Assembly (NCBI GenBank): GCA_015243575.1 | Contig: CP042469.1 | Span: forward strand, 2,508,929 to 2,572,928 | From: Clostridiales bacterium | Lineage (GTDB): Bacteria > Bacillota > Clostridia > Peptostreptococcales > Anaerovoracaceae | DNA length: 64,000 nt | Reading direction: 5' to 3' | Part shown: in pieces, positions 44,625 to 53,384 of the stretch | How positions within the stretch are numbered: the first letter of the stretch is position 1 | Layout of the letters: every line of letters starts with the position of its first letter | The notes under the pieces: model-generated | The model's input: the letters and a program-made list of their open reading frames with translations, nothing else | Databases searched by the model: none | Told to the model about the DNA's origin: nothing | Made by a program: the position numbers and the translations under genes

Positions 44625-44933
44625 ATGAACTATTTTTTCAGTAAAAAGAAAACTATTGCTTCTATCATAATAATTCTATTTATGGTATCCCTCGTGCTAT
44701 CGGCGGCTTACATTATCATTGAGTCAAACCATAGCTGTGTTGGGTATCATTGTCCTGTCTGCGCTCATATCGAAGCTGCCGAAATGGTTCTCCAGCAGCT
44801 CGTGACCGCATTGCTCCTGTTGATCTTCTTCAGCTCCACCGTTATAATTTCACAGATGATGCTCACCCGGGCAAACGGGCACTCCTATCGTTTTTTAACT
44901 CTTGTATCCCAAAATGTACGTATGAATAATTGA
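44625..44933 (+). CDS. Small membrane protein with CPVC motif
   Basis: This 102-residue protein has one helix at about residues 10-32, then an exposed segment SNHSCVGYHCPVCAHIEAAE with three cysteines and two histidines, then a second helix (about 55-80). I do not recognise a named family, but the CxxC/His segment suggests metal binding. GGAG precedes the ATG by 8 bp. It lies directly upstream of znuA on the same strand (55-bp gap), so a role with the zinc transporter is likely but inferred. Confidence 0.65.
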   Translation: MNYFFSKKKTIASIIIILFMVSLVLSAAYIIIESNHSCVGYHCPVCAHIEAAEMVLQQLVTALLLLIFFSSTVIISQMMLTRANGHSYRFLTLVSQNVRMNN

Positions 44934-44988
44934 TATCCCTCCTCTACGAATTATCAGTGTGTCACTCAATAGATGGAGGTTCATAATT

Positions 44989-46038
44989 ATGAAACGATTT
45001 GCTGCGGCCGGAGTTGCCGTACTTCTCGTTCTGTTTGCATTTACAGGCTGCGGACGAGGAACCGAACAAAACAATCAAAATTCAGATACCGATAAAATCA
45101 GCGTTGTTACCACGATCTTCCCCCCTTATGACTTTGCGCGTCAAATTGCCGGCGATAATGCCGATATCACCATGCTCCTTCCACCGGGAGGAGAAAGCCA
45201 TTCCTTCGAACCCACGCCTCAGGATATCATCAAAATCCAGAACTGTGATCTGTTCCTTTATATTGGGGGCGAAAACGACCAGTGGGTTAGAAAGATCCTC
45301 GACTCGGTAGACACAAGCAACATGAAAGTCATTGCTTTGATGGATACGGTCTCCGTTGTGGAGGAAGAAATCAAGGAAGGTATGGAAGAGGAACATGATC
45401 ATGACGAAGACAGCGGCCATGAGCATGACGGAGATAGCGACCATGAACACGATAGTGAACCTGCCGCCTCTGACCAAACCGGAACAAAAGATAACGAAAC
45501 AGAAGAGCCAGAATATGACGAACATGTTTGGACCTCTCCCCAAAATGCCGTTCAGATCACGAAAGGAATCATGGAAGGGCTTTGCGAAGTCGATCCCGAC
45601 AACGCAGAAGAATACCGCGCCAACGCAGCTGCCTACACGGATCAGCTGAACAAGCTGGACGGAACCTTCAAAGCACTGGTGGACGGCGCAGTTCGGAAAA
45701 CCATCGTATTCGGAGATCGCTTCCCCTTCCGTTATTTTGCAGATGAATACGGACTGGATTACTGGGCGGCATTTCCGGGTTGTTCCACAGAAACCGAACC
45801 CAGTGCTGCAACGGTGGCATTTTTAACGGATAAAGTAAAGGAAGAGAAAATCCCAGTGGTATTCAAGATAGAGCTCAGCAACGGCAATATTGCGCGGTCG
45901 ATCTCCGAAGCCACAGGTGCAAAGGTCCTTACCCTTCATTCCTGCCACAATCTGACGAAATCCGATTTTGAAAACGGGGAAACTTATCTCAGCCTCATGG
46001 AGAAAAATGTAGATACGCTGAAGGAGGCATTATACTGA
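44989..46038 (+). CDS. znuA: Zinc ABC transporter substrate-binding lipoprotein
   Basis: This 349-residue cluster A-I (ZnuA/AdcA-type) binding protein has a lipobox FTGC at the end of its signal peptide, TTIFPPYDFARQIAG, and the metal-binding histidine in PGGESHSFEPTPQDI. A loop at about residues 138-180 rich in His, Asp and Glu (HDHDEDSGHEHDGDSDHEHD) is the hallmark of zinc rather than manganese carriers. DEHVWTSPQNA and LTLHSCHNLT follow. GGAGG lies 9 bp upstream. It starts the transporter operon. Confidence 0.92.
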   Translation: MKRFAAAGVAVLLVLFAFTGCGRGTEQNNQNSDTDKISVVTTIFPPYDFARQIAGDNADITMLLPPGGESHSFEPTPQDIIKIQNCDLFLYIGGENDQWVRKILDSVDTSNMKVIALMDTVSVVEEEIKEGMEEEHDHDEDSGHEHDGDSDHEHDSEPAASDQTGTKDNETEEPEYDEHVWTSPQNAVQITKGIMEGLCEVDPDNAEEYRANAAAYTDQLNKLDGTFKALVDGAVRKTIVFGDRFPFRYFADEYGLDYWAAFPGCSTETEPSAATVAFLTDKVKEEKIPVVFKIELSNGNIARSISEATGAKVLTLHSCHNLTKSDFENGETYLSLMEKNVDTLKEALY

Positions 46039-46039
46039 A

Positions 46040-46759
46040 ATGACTGATGCCCTGATTACCTGTAACGATTTAACCTTTCGCTACGACGGCAAAACAGCTG
46101 TCACGAATCTATCCTTTTGCATCGATCCAGGCGACTACCTGTGTATCGTCGGTGAGAATGGGTCTGGAAAAAGTACGCTGATTTCCGGACTGCTCGGCTT
46201 AAAGAAACCCCACTTCGGCAGCATTAGCTTCGGAGCGGGATTGAAACAGACCGATATCGGCTATCTGCCCCAGCAGACAGAGATCCAAAAGGATTTTCCC
46301 GCAAGTGCATACGAAGTTGTTCTCTCCGGCCGTCTCAGTGCGGAAGGGCTATTCCCCTTCTATCGAAAAAAAGACCGACAAATCGCCTTGGAAAATATGG
46401 AACAGCTCGGAATTTCCCATCTCAGGAATCAGTGCTACAAAGAGCTTTCCGGCGGGCAGCAACAAAGAGTACTGCTCGCCCGTGCCCTTTGTTCTGCCAA
46501 ACGAATGCTGATTCTTGACGAACCGGTAAGCGGCCTTGATCCTGTCGTATCTGCAGAGCTTTACCGCCTCATGCTGAAAATAAACCGGGAAATGAATATG
46601 ACAGTGGTGATGGTTACCCATGACATCAGAAACGCTGCAGCACATGGAACGAAGATCCTTCATATGGATGGGCAGCCACTGTTTTTTGGCACCACTGCGG
46701 ATTATGTCGGCAGTGAAGCCTATCAGACCATCATGGGAGGAGGACGCAGAAATGTTTAA
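46040..46759 (+). CDS. znuC: Zinc ABC transporter ATP-binding protein
   Basis: This 239-residue ATPase has Walker A GENGSGKSTLISGL (about 38), signature LSGGQQQRVLLARAL (about 135), Walker B RMLILDEPVSGLDP and the switch histidine in VMVTHDI. It starts one base after znuA stops and overlaps znuB by 8 bp. Metal type is inferred from the neighbouring binding protein. Confidence 0.93.
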   Translation: MTDALITCNDLTFRYDGKTAVTNLSFCIDPGDYLCIVGENGSGKSTLISGLLGLKKPHFGSISFGAGLKQTDIGYLPQQTEIQKDFPASAYEVVLSGRLSAEGLFPFYRKKDRQIALENMEQLGISHLRNQCYKELSGGQQQRVLLARALCSAKRMLILDEPVSGLDPVVSAELYRLMLKINREMNMTVVMVTHDIRNAAAHGTKILHMDGQPLFFGTTADYVGSEAYQTIMGGGRRNV

Positions 46760-47582
46760 TCTAATGGCGGAGCTTTTTTCTTACCCGTTCATTGCAAGAG
46801 CTGTAGTCGTAGGAATTCTCGTATCCCTTTGCGCGGCGCTTCTTGGGGTAAGTCTTGTTCTGAAGCGTTACTCCATGATCGGAGATGGATTGTCACACGT
46901 AGGCTTCGGTACTTTGGCAGCTGCCACAGCGCTTAATGTAGCCCCTCTCACGGTCTCGGTGCCCGTAGTTGTCCTGGCTGCCTTTCTGCTCCTGAGACTG
47001 ACGGAAAACAGCCGAATCAAAGGAGATGCCGCGATTGCACTGATTTCAACAAGCTCCCTGGCAATTGGCGTAATCGTCATCTCCCTTACCACAGGGATGA
47101 ACACCGATGTCTGCAATTATATGTTCGGCAGCATACTGGCCATGAGCAAGAATGACGTTACGCTGAGCATCGTGCTTTCAATCGTTGTTCTGATCCTTTT
47201 TGTGGTCTTTTACCACAGGATTTTTGCGGTTACCTTTGACGAAACCTTTGCCAGAGCAGTGGGCATGAGAACCGGACTATACAACATGCTGATCGCTGTT
47301 TTAACTGCGGTTACCATTGTTCTGGGCATGCGTATGATGGGTGTGCTTCTGATCTCCAGCCTCATCATATTTCCGGCGCTGACATCCATGCGCATCTGCA
47401 AGCGTTTTTTAACCGTAACCATAAGTTCGGCAATCATATCCGCCGCCTGCTTTTTCGTTGGAATGATCTTGTCCTATGAATTTGCAACGCCAACGGGAGC
47501 AAGTATCGTCATGGTCAATATTTTTGTCTTCCTATTATATTGGATCATAGGGATTGGAATGAGAAAGGCAGCACAGAAATGA
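46752..47582 (+). CDS. znuB: Zinc ABC transporter permease
   Basis: This 276-residue membrane protein of the ABC-3 family has about eight helices. Typical segments are LVLKRYSMIGDGLSHVGFG (about 32) and AVGMRTGLYNMLIAVLTAVT with VLLISSLIIFPAL later. I start at ATG 46752, after GGAGGAGGA; a longer open frame overlaps znuC without homology. Its TGA overlaps the next start. Confidence 0.92.
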   Translation: MFNLMAELFSYPFIARAVVVGILVSLCAALLGVSLVLKRYSMIGDGLSHVGFGTLAAATALNVAPLTVSVPVVVLAAFLLLRLTENSRIKGDAAIALISTSSLAIGVIVISLTTGMNTDVCNYMFGSILAMSKNDVTLSIVLSIVVLILFVVFYHRIFAVTFDETFARAVGMRTGLYNMLIAVLTAVTIVLGMRMMGVLLISSLIIFPALTSMRICKRFLTVTISSAIISAACFFVGMILSYEFATPTGASIVMVNIFVFLLYWIIGIGMRKAAQK

Positions 47583-48235
47583 AACAGAAAATAATCATAC
47601 TGGTTCTGGTGTTAGTGGTTGCGATCAGTTCCATGTTCACCGGCTGCAGCGGAAAGGATTCCTCATCAGGGAATTCACTACCCCGTTCCACCAGTGGGAA
47701 TTCGTCTTCTTCAGACGGCAATGGTGATGCAGGCGAAAATTCCGCATCAGAAAGCAATGGTGATGCAGCAGGAAATACAGCAGCAGACGGTAGCAGCGGC
47801 ACAGATTCGGCCGCAGGCGGCTTCGGTGGTCTTCCTTCCGGCAATGCCGGCAGCTTAGCAAGCGGTGATGCTGGTGTAGATGTGGACATTACAGAAAAAA
47901 TGTACGTTGCCTACATCAATGAAATTTATGTGAACACCCCCGATTATATCGGCCAGAACATCCGGATCCAAGGCATGTTTCAGGCGTATACCGACGAAAC
48001 CACAGGGTTGACATACTACTACGTATATCGAGTAGGTCCTGGATGCTGCGGAAATGACGGCAGCATGTGCGGCTTTGAATTTACCTGGAATGGCGATTTG
48101 CCCAAAGACAATGATTGGATTGAAGTAATCGGTTCGCTGAGAACCTATGAGGATGACGGCTGGAGCTACCTTACTTTGGATGCCTCCTCAGTGACTGTAA
48201 TGAAAGAGCGGGGCGCAGAAAATGTTCTTCAATAA
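47579..48235 (+). CDS. Lipoprotein with DUF1980-like C-terminal domain, zinc operon
   Basis: This 218-residue lipoprotein has signal peptide and lipobox MFTGC (about residue 20), a long Ser/Gly/Asn/Asp-rich linker (about 25-105), and a globular C-terminal domain (110-215). That domain has GPGCCGNDGSMCGFEFTW and DNDWIEVIGSLRTYEDD, resembling the C-terminal part of YcgQ/TIGR03943 proteins, which accompany zinc uptake in Bacillus. The match is by eye, so it is an inference. It overlaps znuB by 4 bp (ATGA) and is the last gene of the operon. Confidence 0.75.
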   Translation: MKQKIIILVLVLVVAISSMFTGCSGKDSSSGNSLPRSTSGNSSSSDGNGDAGENSASESNGDAAGNTAADGSSGTDSAAGGFGGLPSGNAGSLASGDAGVDVDITEKMYVAYINEIYVNTPDYIGQNIRIQGMFQAYTDETTGLTYYYVYRVGPGCCGNDGSMCGFEFTWNGDLPKDNDWIEVIGSLRTYEDDGWSYLTLDASSVTVMKERGAENVLQ

Positions 48236-48302
48236 TCCGTACCCCGCAACTCTATTTTAATATTGCTTTTAAACTGTTTTCAAATAAATCATGCGCAAAG
48301 TG

Positions 48303-49475
48303 TTATTCCAATGGAGTCCCTTCGTCGGGGGCTCCGTTTTCCTTTTTGTCCGACCTGCTGTAAAGAATTCCACAGCTGATGGAAGTCAGCGGTATGGTAA
48401 ACAAAATACCGATGCTTCCTGCTAGTGCCTGAAGAAACTCTACCGTGATCAGTTCACTGTTGAGCAGATCTGCTTTAGAGCCGGAATGGACCAGCAGCAG
48501 CAGGATCAAGGACAGCGAACTGCCGATATAGGCAAGAATCAGGGTATTTGCCATGCTTCCAACGATGTCCTGGCCAATGGTGATGCCTGATTTTATAGTT
48601 TGCTGCAGTGTGAGCTTATGGGCATGATGGTGCACCTCGCTGAGAGAGGCGGCAATATCAACAGCGATATCAAGGATCGCACCCATTGCTCCGATGGTAA
48701 TGGCAGCAAACACAATTCCCTTGAGGTTGATAGGATTGCTGGTATCAAGGTAAAGGAGGAAGAAGGACTCACTATCGAGCAGTCCTGTAATCTTTAAAAT
48801 CTCACTCATCCCTACCGTAATTAGACTCACAGCCAGCAAGCCTCCCATGCAGCCCAGCCCGGCGGCCAATGTTTTTGTATTGGGCCCCTGAACAATGAGT
48901 AAGGTCATAAAGGTGATAAAGATGCAGATCGCGATGGAGCTTACATAGATATTATAGCCTGAAATGATGGAGGGAATGAACACAAAGAAAATCGTGCTGC
49001 AGGTATAGGCTAAAGAAACGATGGTCCGAAAGCCTTTACTCCTTCCGAAGATCAGTAGAAGAAGTGCGAACGCCGCTGCCAGCCAAACAATTCCGTTAAA
49101 CCGTTCAAACTCATATAAAAACCAATCAGCGCCGATGACGTATTCTGTTGCATCCCCCAGGTATATGACGTCGCCCTGCTCCACAATACGAATGCTGGAT
49201 GCCGCATCAGGATCAATGATCTGGCCTGCGGTAACCGTCTCCCCTTTATTCTCTCCATCTATGATCTTACATTCGAAAATGACTGCGCCGTATTCGTTGA
49301 CATTCACATCAGGAACCGCAGTAACCTCAGCCTTGGAAACGATGAAATCATTTGATTCTGTAAAAAAACTCACATCCTTCATCGCAATCCGGTTACCGGC
49401 ATAAATCAGTATGAAAGACAGAACAATCACAATAAAGATATAAAATCTTTCCTTCTTGCTTCCGTTATTTCTCAT
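48303..49475 (-). CDS. YibE/F family membrane protein (third copy)
   Basis: This protein of about 390 residues has an N-terminal anchor, an exported domain (KAEVTAVPDVNVNEYGAVIF, GETVTAGQII) and a seven-helix YibE/F core with ITIGAMGAILDIAVDIAASLSE and KSGITIGQDIVGSMANTLIL. It combines in one chain what the plus-strand pair at 42.6-44.5 kb splits in two. The start is uncertain: ATG 49475 has GGGAG near it; a longer frame reaches 49598 but overlaps the ferredoxin gene. It converges on the zinc operon. Confidence 0.78.
   Translation of the reverse strand: MRNNGSKKERFYIFIVIVLSFILIYAGNRIAMKDVSFFTESNDFIVSKAEVTAVPDVNVNEYGAVIFECKIIDGENKGETVTAGQIIDPDAASSIRIVEQGDVIYLGDATEYVIGADWFLYEFERFNGIVWLAAAFALLLLIFGRSKGFRTIVSLAYTCSTIFFVFIPSIISGYNIYVSSIAICIFITFMTLLIVQGPNTKTLAAGLGCMGGLLAVSLITVGMSEILKITGLLDSESFFLLYLDTSNPINLKGIVFAAITIGAMGAILDIAVDIAASLSEVHHHAHKLTLQQTIKSGITIGQDIVGSMANTLILAYIGSSLSLILLLLVHSGSKADLLNSELITVEFLQALAGSIGILFTIPLTSISCGILYSRSDKKENGAPDEGTPLE
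48313..48347 (+). terminator. Candidate terminator of the zinc operon
   Basis: GGAGTCCC pairs with GGGGGCTCC (48313-48320 with 48327-48335), followed by GTTTTCCTTTTT. It lies in the 3' end of the convergent YibE/F gene. Confidence 0.55.
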
Positions 49476-49567
49476 ATTTCTCCCATCATTTCCTTTCTCA
49501 TTTGTATCTCTCGAAACGGCCCTCTTTGTATCATCTGAGCGAACCTTCAGTCCGCCTTTGATAACGC

Positions 49568-50422
49568 TCATTCCGTTAGTAAGGGACTCAGAAACCATTC
49601 CGGTTCAGCCCTACGCGCAAACCCCTCCTCCAGCTCCTTTTGATGATACAGGTACCCGGGGTCGGTAAAGTGTTTTGCTCCGACGGGGCATTTCTTAATG
49701 CAGGCACAACATTTGATGCAAATTCCGGAAAGCATCGACACCTGTTCGAAGTCAATGGATCCCATAGGGCATATTTGAGCGCATAGCTTGCAGTCATTGC
49801 ATACTGCCTCTGTTACCGGTGTCACCTTTCGAATATCTACAGGATTTCCTTTCCGATCGCGGGGCTGATAATACCCGCTATATGGCTGAGGTGTTCCCTT
49901 GACTGGAACCGGGCCGAGTCCCCCGTACTCCGCAGCGAATCCGTGCTGTTTCAAGCCTTCCGCCGTCTTTTCGGCGAAGAGCTTGATCAGCTTCAAATCT
50001 TCCGCATCCGGTCTGCCTCCTGCCAGCACTTCAGAAAAGGAGTGCTCGCCGATAAACGCGGCAGCAGCAATGGTATGTAGGCCTGCCCGCTCCAGCAGAT
50101 CCCTCAGTTCAATAAGAGCATCATCGTAGTTCCTGTTTCCGTATAAAACTACCGGCACTGCCAGTGCTCCGTTCCCTCTAATTGTTTCTAAATATTTCAG
50201 CAGCACATTGGGAACCCGGCCCGCATATACGGGTGTTCCAAAAACAACCAGTTCTCCCTTGTTGAACTCCGCGGGAGTAGCCCTCCCGGACGGAAGCGTA
50301 AAATCAAGCGTCTCAAGACTGGCATCTAGCCCTTCAGCGATCACAACGGCAATTTCCGATATCGTGCGCTTCGTCGTGTCCGTGGCACTGAAATACGCTG
50401 CCCACACTTTGTTGATCACCAT
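49568..50422 (-). CDS. EFR1-type flavodoxin-ferredoxin protein
   Basis: This 284-residue protein fuses an N-terminal flavodoxin-like domain (AYFSATDTTKRTISEIA, VFGTPVYAGRVPNVLLKYL) to a C-terminal 2[4Fe-4S] domain with CNDCKLCAQICPMGSIDF and CIKCCACIKKCPVGAKHF. EFR1 proteins are common in anaerobes; the electron partner is not known. ATG has AGGGAGG about 6 bp upstream. It lies between YibE/F and the truncated ligase and is not visibly part of either. Confidence 0.85.
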   Translation of the reverse strand: MVINKVWAAYFSATDTTKRTISEIAVVIAEGLDASLETLDFTLPSGRATPAEFNKGELVVFGTPVYAGRVPNVLLKYLETIRGNGALAVPVVLYGNRNYDDALIELRDLLERAGLHTIAAAAFIGEHSFSEVLAGGRPDAEDLKLIKLFAEKTAEGLKQHGFAAEYGGLGPVPVKGTPQPYSGYYQPRDRKGNPVDIRKVTPVTEAVCNDCKLCAQICPMGSIDFEQVSMLSGICIKCCACIKKCPVGAKHFTDPGYLYHQKELEEGFARRAEPEWFLSPLLTE

Positions 50423-50477
50423 AACAATCCTCCCTTTTGCCTCTACAGCAGTTCCTGCTCTTTAAGTTAATAACAAA

Positions 50478-51509
50478 CTATGGCCTTATCCCATTCTCAA
50501 TCCAGTTCAGAAGTTCATCTTCTGTGATGATGGGAACACCAAGCTCCTTCGCTTTCTTGTTTTTCGTTGAATTGGACAGGTTGTCGTTGTTAATGAGATA
50601 ACTGGTCTTTGAAGTGACAGAATCGGTGGTTTTACCCCCCTGTGACTCAATGGATTCTTTCATCTCATTTCTGTTCTTAAACTTCTCAACAGAACCGGTT
50701 ATGACAAAGATGAGCCCTTCGAGCAGCATCACACCTTCCGTTTCTGCCGCGACGATCTCTTCCATCTCTAGCTCCTGTAATAGATCCTGCAAAATCTGCT
50801 GATTCCTTTCATTTTGAAAAAAGCTCACATAGGCAGTTGCCATGATGCCACCAATCCCATTGATCTGAATCAACTGTTCATAATTTGCACCTTGAATTTC
50901 ACTCCATACGTAACCGAAATGTCTGCAGATGTTTTTTGCATTGGAAAGGCCAACATTCGGAATCCCAAGACTATAGAGCAGCCGCACTGCAGTGGTTTTT
51001 CTTGCTTTATTTACAGAAGCCACCATATTGTTGAAAGACTTTTCACCAAAGCCTTCCATTGTAACAATTTCTTCTTTATATTGATCCACATGGAAAATAT
51101 CAGCAAACTCCTTGATCAAGCCTTTGCCGATGAGCTTTTCAATCGTCATCTCTGACAAACCGTCAATACCCATTGCATCCCTGCTTACAAAGTGTGTGAA
51201 GGACTTCACGTGTTTGGCCTGACATCCTTCATTGGGGCAATAAAGAGACTTGACCCCATTCTCTTGCTTGATCACCGTATCTCCCTCACAGACAGGACAG
51301 TGCCCCGGGATGGCAACAGTACCGCTTCTGGTCAGATTTTCAGAAATTTGAGGAATGATCATGTTTGCTTTATAAACTTCTATGGTGTCGCCCAGACCCA
51401 GCTCCAGTCCTTCCATAATGCTCAGATTGTGAACACTGGCACGGCTCACCGTGGTTCCCTCCAGCTCAACGGGTTCAAAGATTGCAATCGGATTGATCAG
51501 ACCGGATAA
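50478..51509 (-). pseudogene. ligA: NAD-dependent DNA ligase, C-terminal fragment
   Basis: Recognisable LigA begins at GLINPIAIFEPVELEGTTVS, in the OB domain, and continues through the zinc finger (CPVCEGDTVIK...CPNEGCQAKH, about 75-100), the helix-hairpin-helix repeats (GIPNVGLSNAKNICRHFG) and a BRCT domain (LEGLIFVITGSVEKF) to a normal end. The Ia and adenylation domains with the catalytic lysine are absent. Upstream of about 51509 the sequence turns AT-rich and non-homologous, so the gene is cut there by the neighbouring element. An apparent start in the foreign DNA is not a true one. Either a second ligase exists or the missing half lies beyond the window. Confidence 0.88.
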
Positions 51510-51564
51510 GTATATTTTTATATTTGTACTTTTGTTTAAATATAGGAGCAAGCCATATAATTTA

Positions 51565-52629
51565 TTATACAGAAAAAATTGATCTTTTTCCAGAGCAATA
51601 TGGACAACCCGAGCCCTTTACTCTACGTTCGGTGGGAGCAAGCCAACAATGACCTTTTTTGCATTTCCACCAAAGCATTTTATTGGAACCTTCTGAAATA
51701 TTATCGGGATTTATTCCAACATTTTTTTCATAATCAAATTCAGATAGAAGTTTGGGATGCTTATAAATAGCCGAGTTCTCTTTTGATATTCTTGTCCCAA
51801 AACAAAATGGACAAGCTTTTCTTTTCGTCATTGAGCCAATAGGCTCGTACCATTCATGCTTGCCACAGGTCCAGTGCATTTTCTGATTACTAAATGGGAG
51901 ATAATTATCAGGTTTTAAATCACCATTCTTTTCATAATCCCAATAACTTGCCGCTTCCGGTTCCAGAGCCTTAAAACTGTTCACATCAGGGACCACGAAC
52001 GAATTATTACAATAAGGGCATTGTTTATTATGTACAACCCTATCATATACCATATCTTCCCATTCATGACCTTCATTACATAGCCACCAGACTCTTTTAT
52101 TACTTTTCTCTTTAACCTCATATGGTTTCAATTTTCCATTTTTTGTTGGATGCCATTCTAGAGCTAAGTCTTTATGCAATGTTTCAAAATCATTTTGGCC
52201 TCTAATTGGAAACCTACCCGAACAATATGGGCAATTATGGCCACTAACCCTTGAATATGCTGCGGCTTCCCATTCATGGCCTTTTTTACATTCCCACCAG
52301 ACTTTCTTACCCGAGCCACGGGAGACCATCTGGGGTGTCAAATCACCATTTTTTGTAGGATGCCATTCTGATGCTAAAATTGGATCTGTAGTTGCTAAAT
52401 CATTTTCCCCAACTAATGGGACCTGTTTTGTGCAATAGATACAGCCATGTTTATTATGCGTCCTATCTTTCACTTTCGCTTTCCACTCATGACCTTTTTC
52501 ACATCTCCACCATACGGGCAATGGATAACTAACATATATTTCTTCAACTGGTATCACATTTTTCTCTTTCAAATATTCTTTGGTTATATTGGGGTAGTCT
52601 TCCGCTATATATTTTCTTTTCATCATCAT
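51565..52629 (-). CDS. Zinc protein with five treble-clef (DUF4379-type) repeats
   Basis: This 354-residue protein is built from five copies of a unit of about 60-65 residues: W-W-x-C-x-K-G-H-E-W, then 15-20 residues, C-P-Y-C, then a linker with EWHPTKNGDLTP. The pairs are CEKGHEW/CIYC, CKKGHEW/CPYC, CNEGHEW/CPYC, CGKHEW/CPFC and CKKGHCW/CPYC. Such repeats usually accompany a nuclease domain (for example Vsr-like); none is present here, so the protein is zinc-binding only. It begins 4 bases after gene D stops. As the element's last gene it is the likely cargo, or a DNA-binding accessory. Confidence 0.8.
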   Translation of the reverse strand: MMMKRKYIAEDYPNITKEYLKEKNVIPVEEIYVSYPLPVWWRCEKGHEWKAKVKDRTHNKHGCIYCTKQVPLVGENDLATTDPILASEWHPTKNGDLTPQMVSRGSGKKVWWECKKGHEWEAAAYSRVSGHNCPYCSGRFPIRGQNDFETLHKDLALEWHPTKNGKLKPYEVKEKSNKRVWWLCNEGHEWEDMVYDRVVHNKQCPYCNNSFVVPDVNSFKALEPEAASYWDYEKNGDLKPDNYLPFSNQKMHWTCGKHEWYEPIGSMTKRKACPFCFGTRISKENSAIYKHPKLLSEFDYEKNVGINPDNISEGSNKMLWWKCKKGHCWLAPTERRVKGSGCPYCSGKRSIFSV

Positions 52630-52633
52630 AAAC

Positions 52634-53383
52634 CTATATATTTTTCAGCCTATTGATCAATTCATAACTAATTTTATTATCATTCGTAGAAGAAATGATG
52701 CCGGCCACATTTTTTACTTCGTCAATAATCCTATTCTTATTTAATCCGGTGCCATCGTCCTCAAATATTCCGTTTTGTTTTAAAATTGTTTCTGCCTCTC
52801 TGTCCCACAATATATGAAGTAAATCTTCTTGTTGTTTGGCCTTTTTGACTAATTCTTGTATCTTTTGTTTTTGACAATCAGTCTTTTCTTTTGAATTAGA
52901 AATGCTTTTACTGCATTCGTTATATGTATTCGAAATCTCGCTATTTAATCGTCTTATCTCAGTATCTTTTTCTTGAGTACGATTCTTTAATTTAACATTT
53001 TCCTTAATAAGCTCCGTATTCATGTTTGCCATGTTCTCCAGAAGAATATTGAGGTTGTTTAATGCAACCTTTAAATCATCCTTTTTCATTGAAAGATACT
53101 TGTTAGCATCAATTTGAGTAAATACAGATTTAGAGAATGATAGTTTTGCATCCGATGTTCCAGTAATTCTTTCGTTCAGATCTTTTAAATACTTTTTCAC
53201 TTGTGAATTCCTATTAACAACGTAATACTTAAAATTAGCCAAACCCAATTCACTATTTGCATATCGTGCGATTTGAGATGCATTTAATAAGACAGTTCCA
53301 CCCGTATATGTTACATAGCAATCAATAACATTCTTAATTTCTTCCGTTGTATAATTTTTTGGTCTTCCCATATCATTTGACAT
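52634..53383 (-). CDS. TnpC-like / DUF6262-like coiled-coil protein
   Basis: This 249-residue protein has an N-terminal basic segment with GRPKNYTTEEIKNVIDCY and NASQIARYANSELGLANFKYY, which resembles a winged-helix or HTH unit, followed by a long coiled coil (about 85-200; heptads in LLENMANMNTELIKENVKLK). In Tn554, TnpC is a small coiled-coil protein that biases insertion orientation. The relationship is by position and shape, not by proven homology. ATG has AGAGGA upstream and lies one base after gene C. Confidence 0.68.
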   Translation of the reverse strand: MSNDMGRPKNYTTEEIKNVIDCYVTYTGGTVLLNASQIARYANSELGLANFKYYVVNRNSQVKKYLKDLNERITGTSDAKLSFSKSVFTQIDANKYLSMKKDDLKVALNNLNILLENMANMNTELIKENVKLKNRTQEKDTEIRRLNSEISNTYNECSKSISNSKEKTDCQKQKIQELVKKAKQQEDLLHILWDREAETILKQNGIFEDDGTGLNKNRIIDEVKNVAGIISSTNDNKISYELINRLKNI

Positions 53384-53384
53384 T

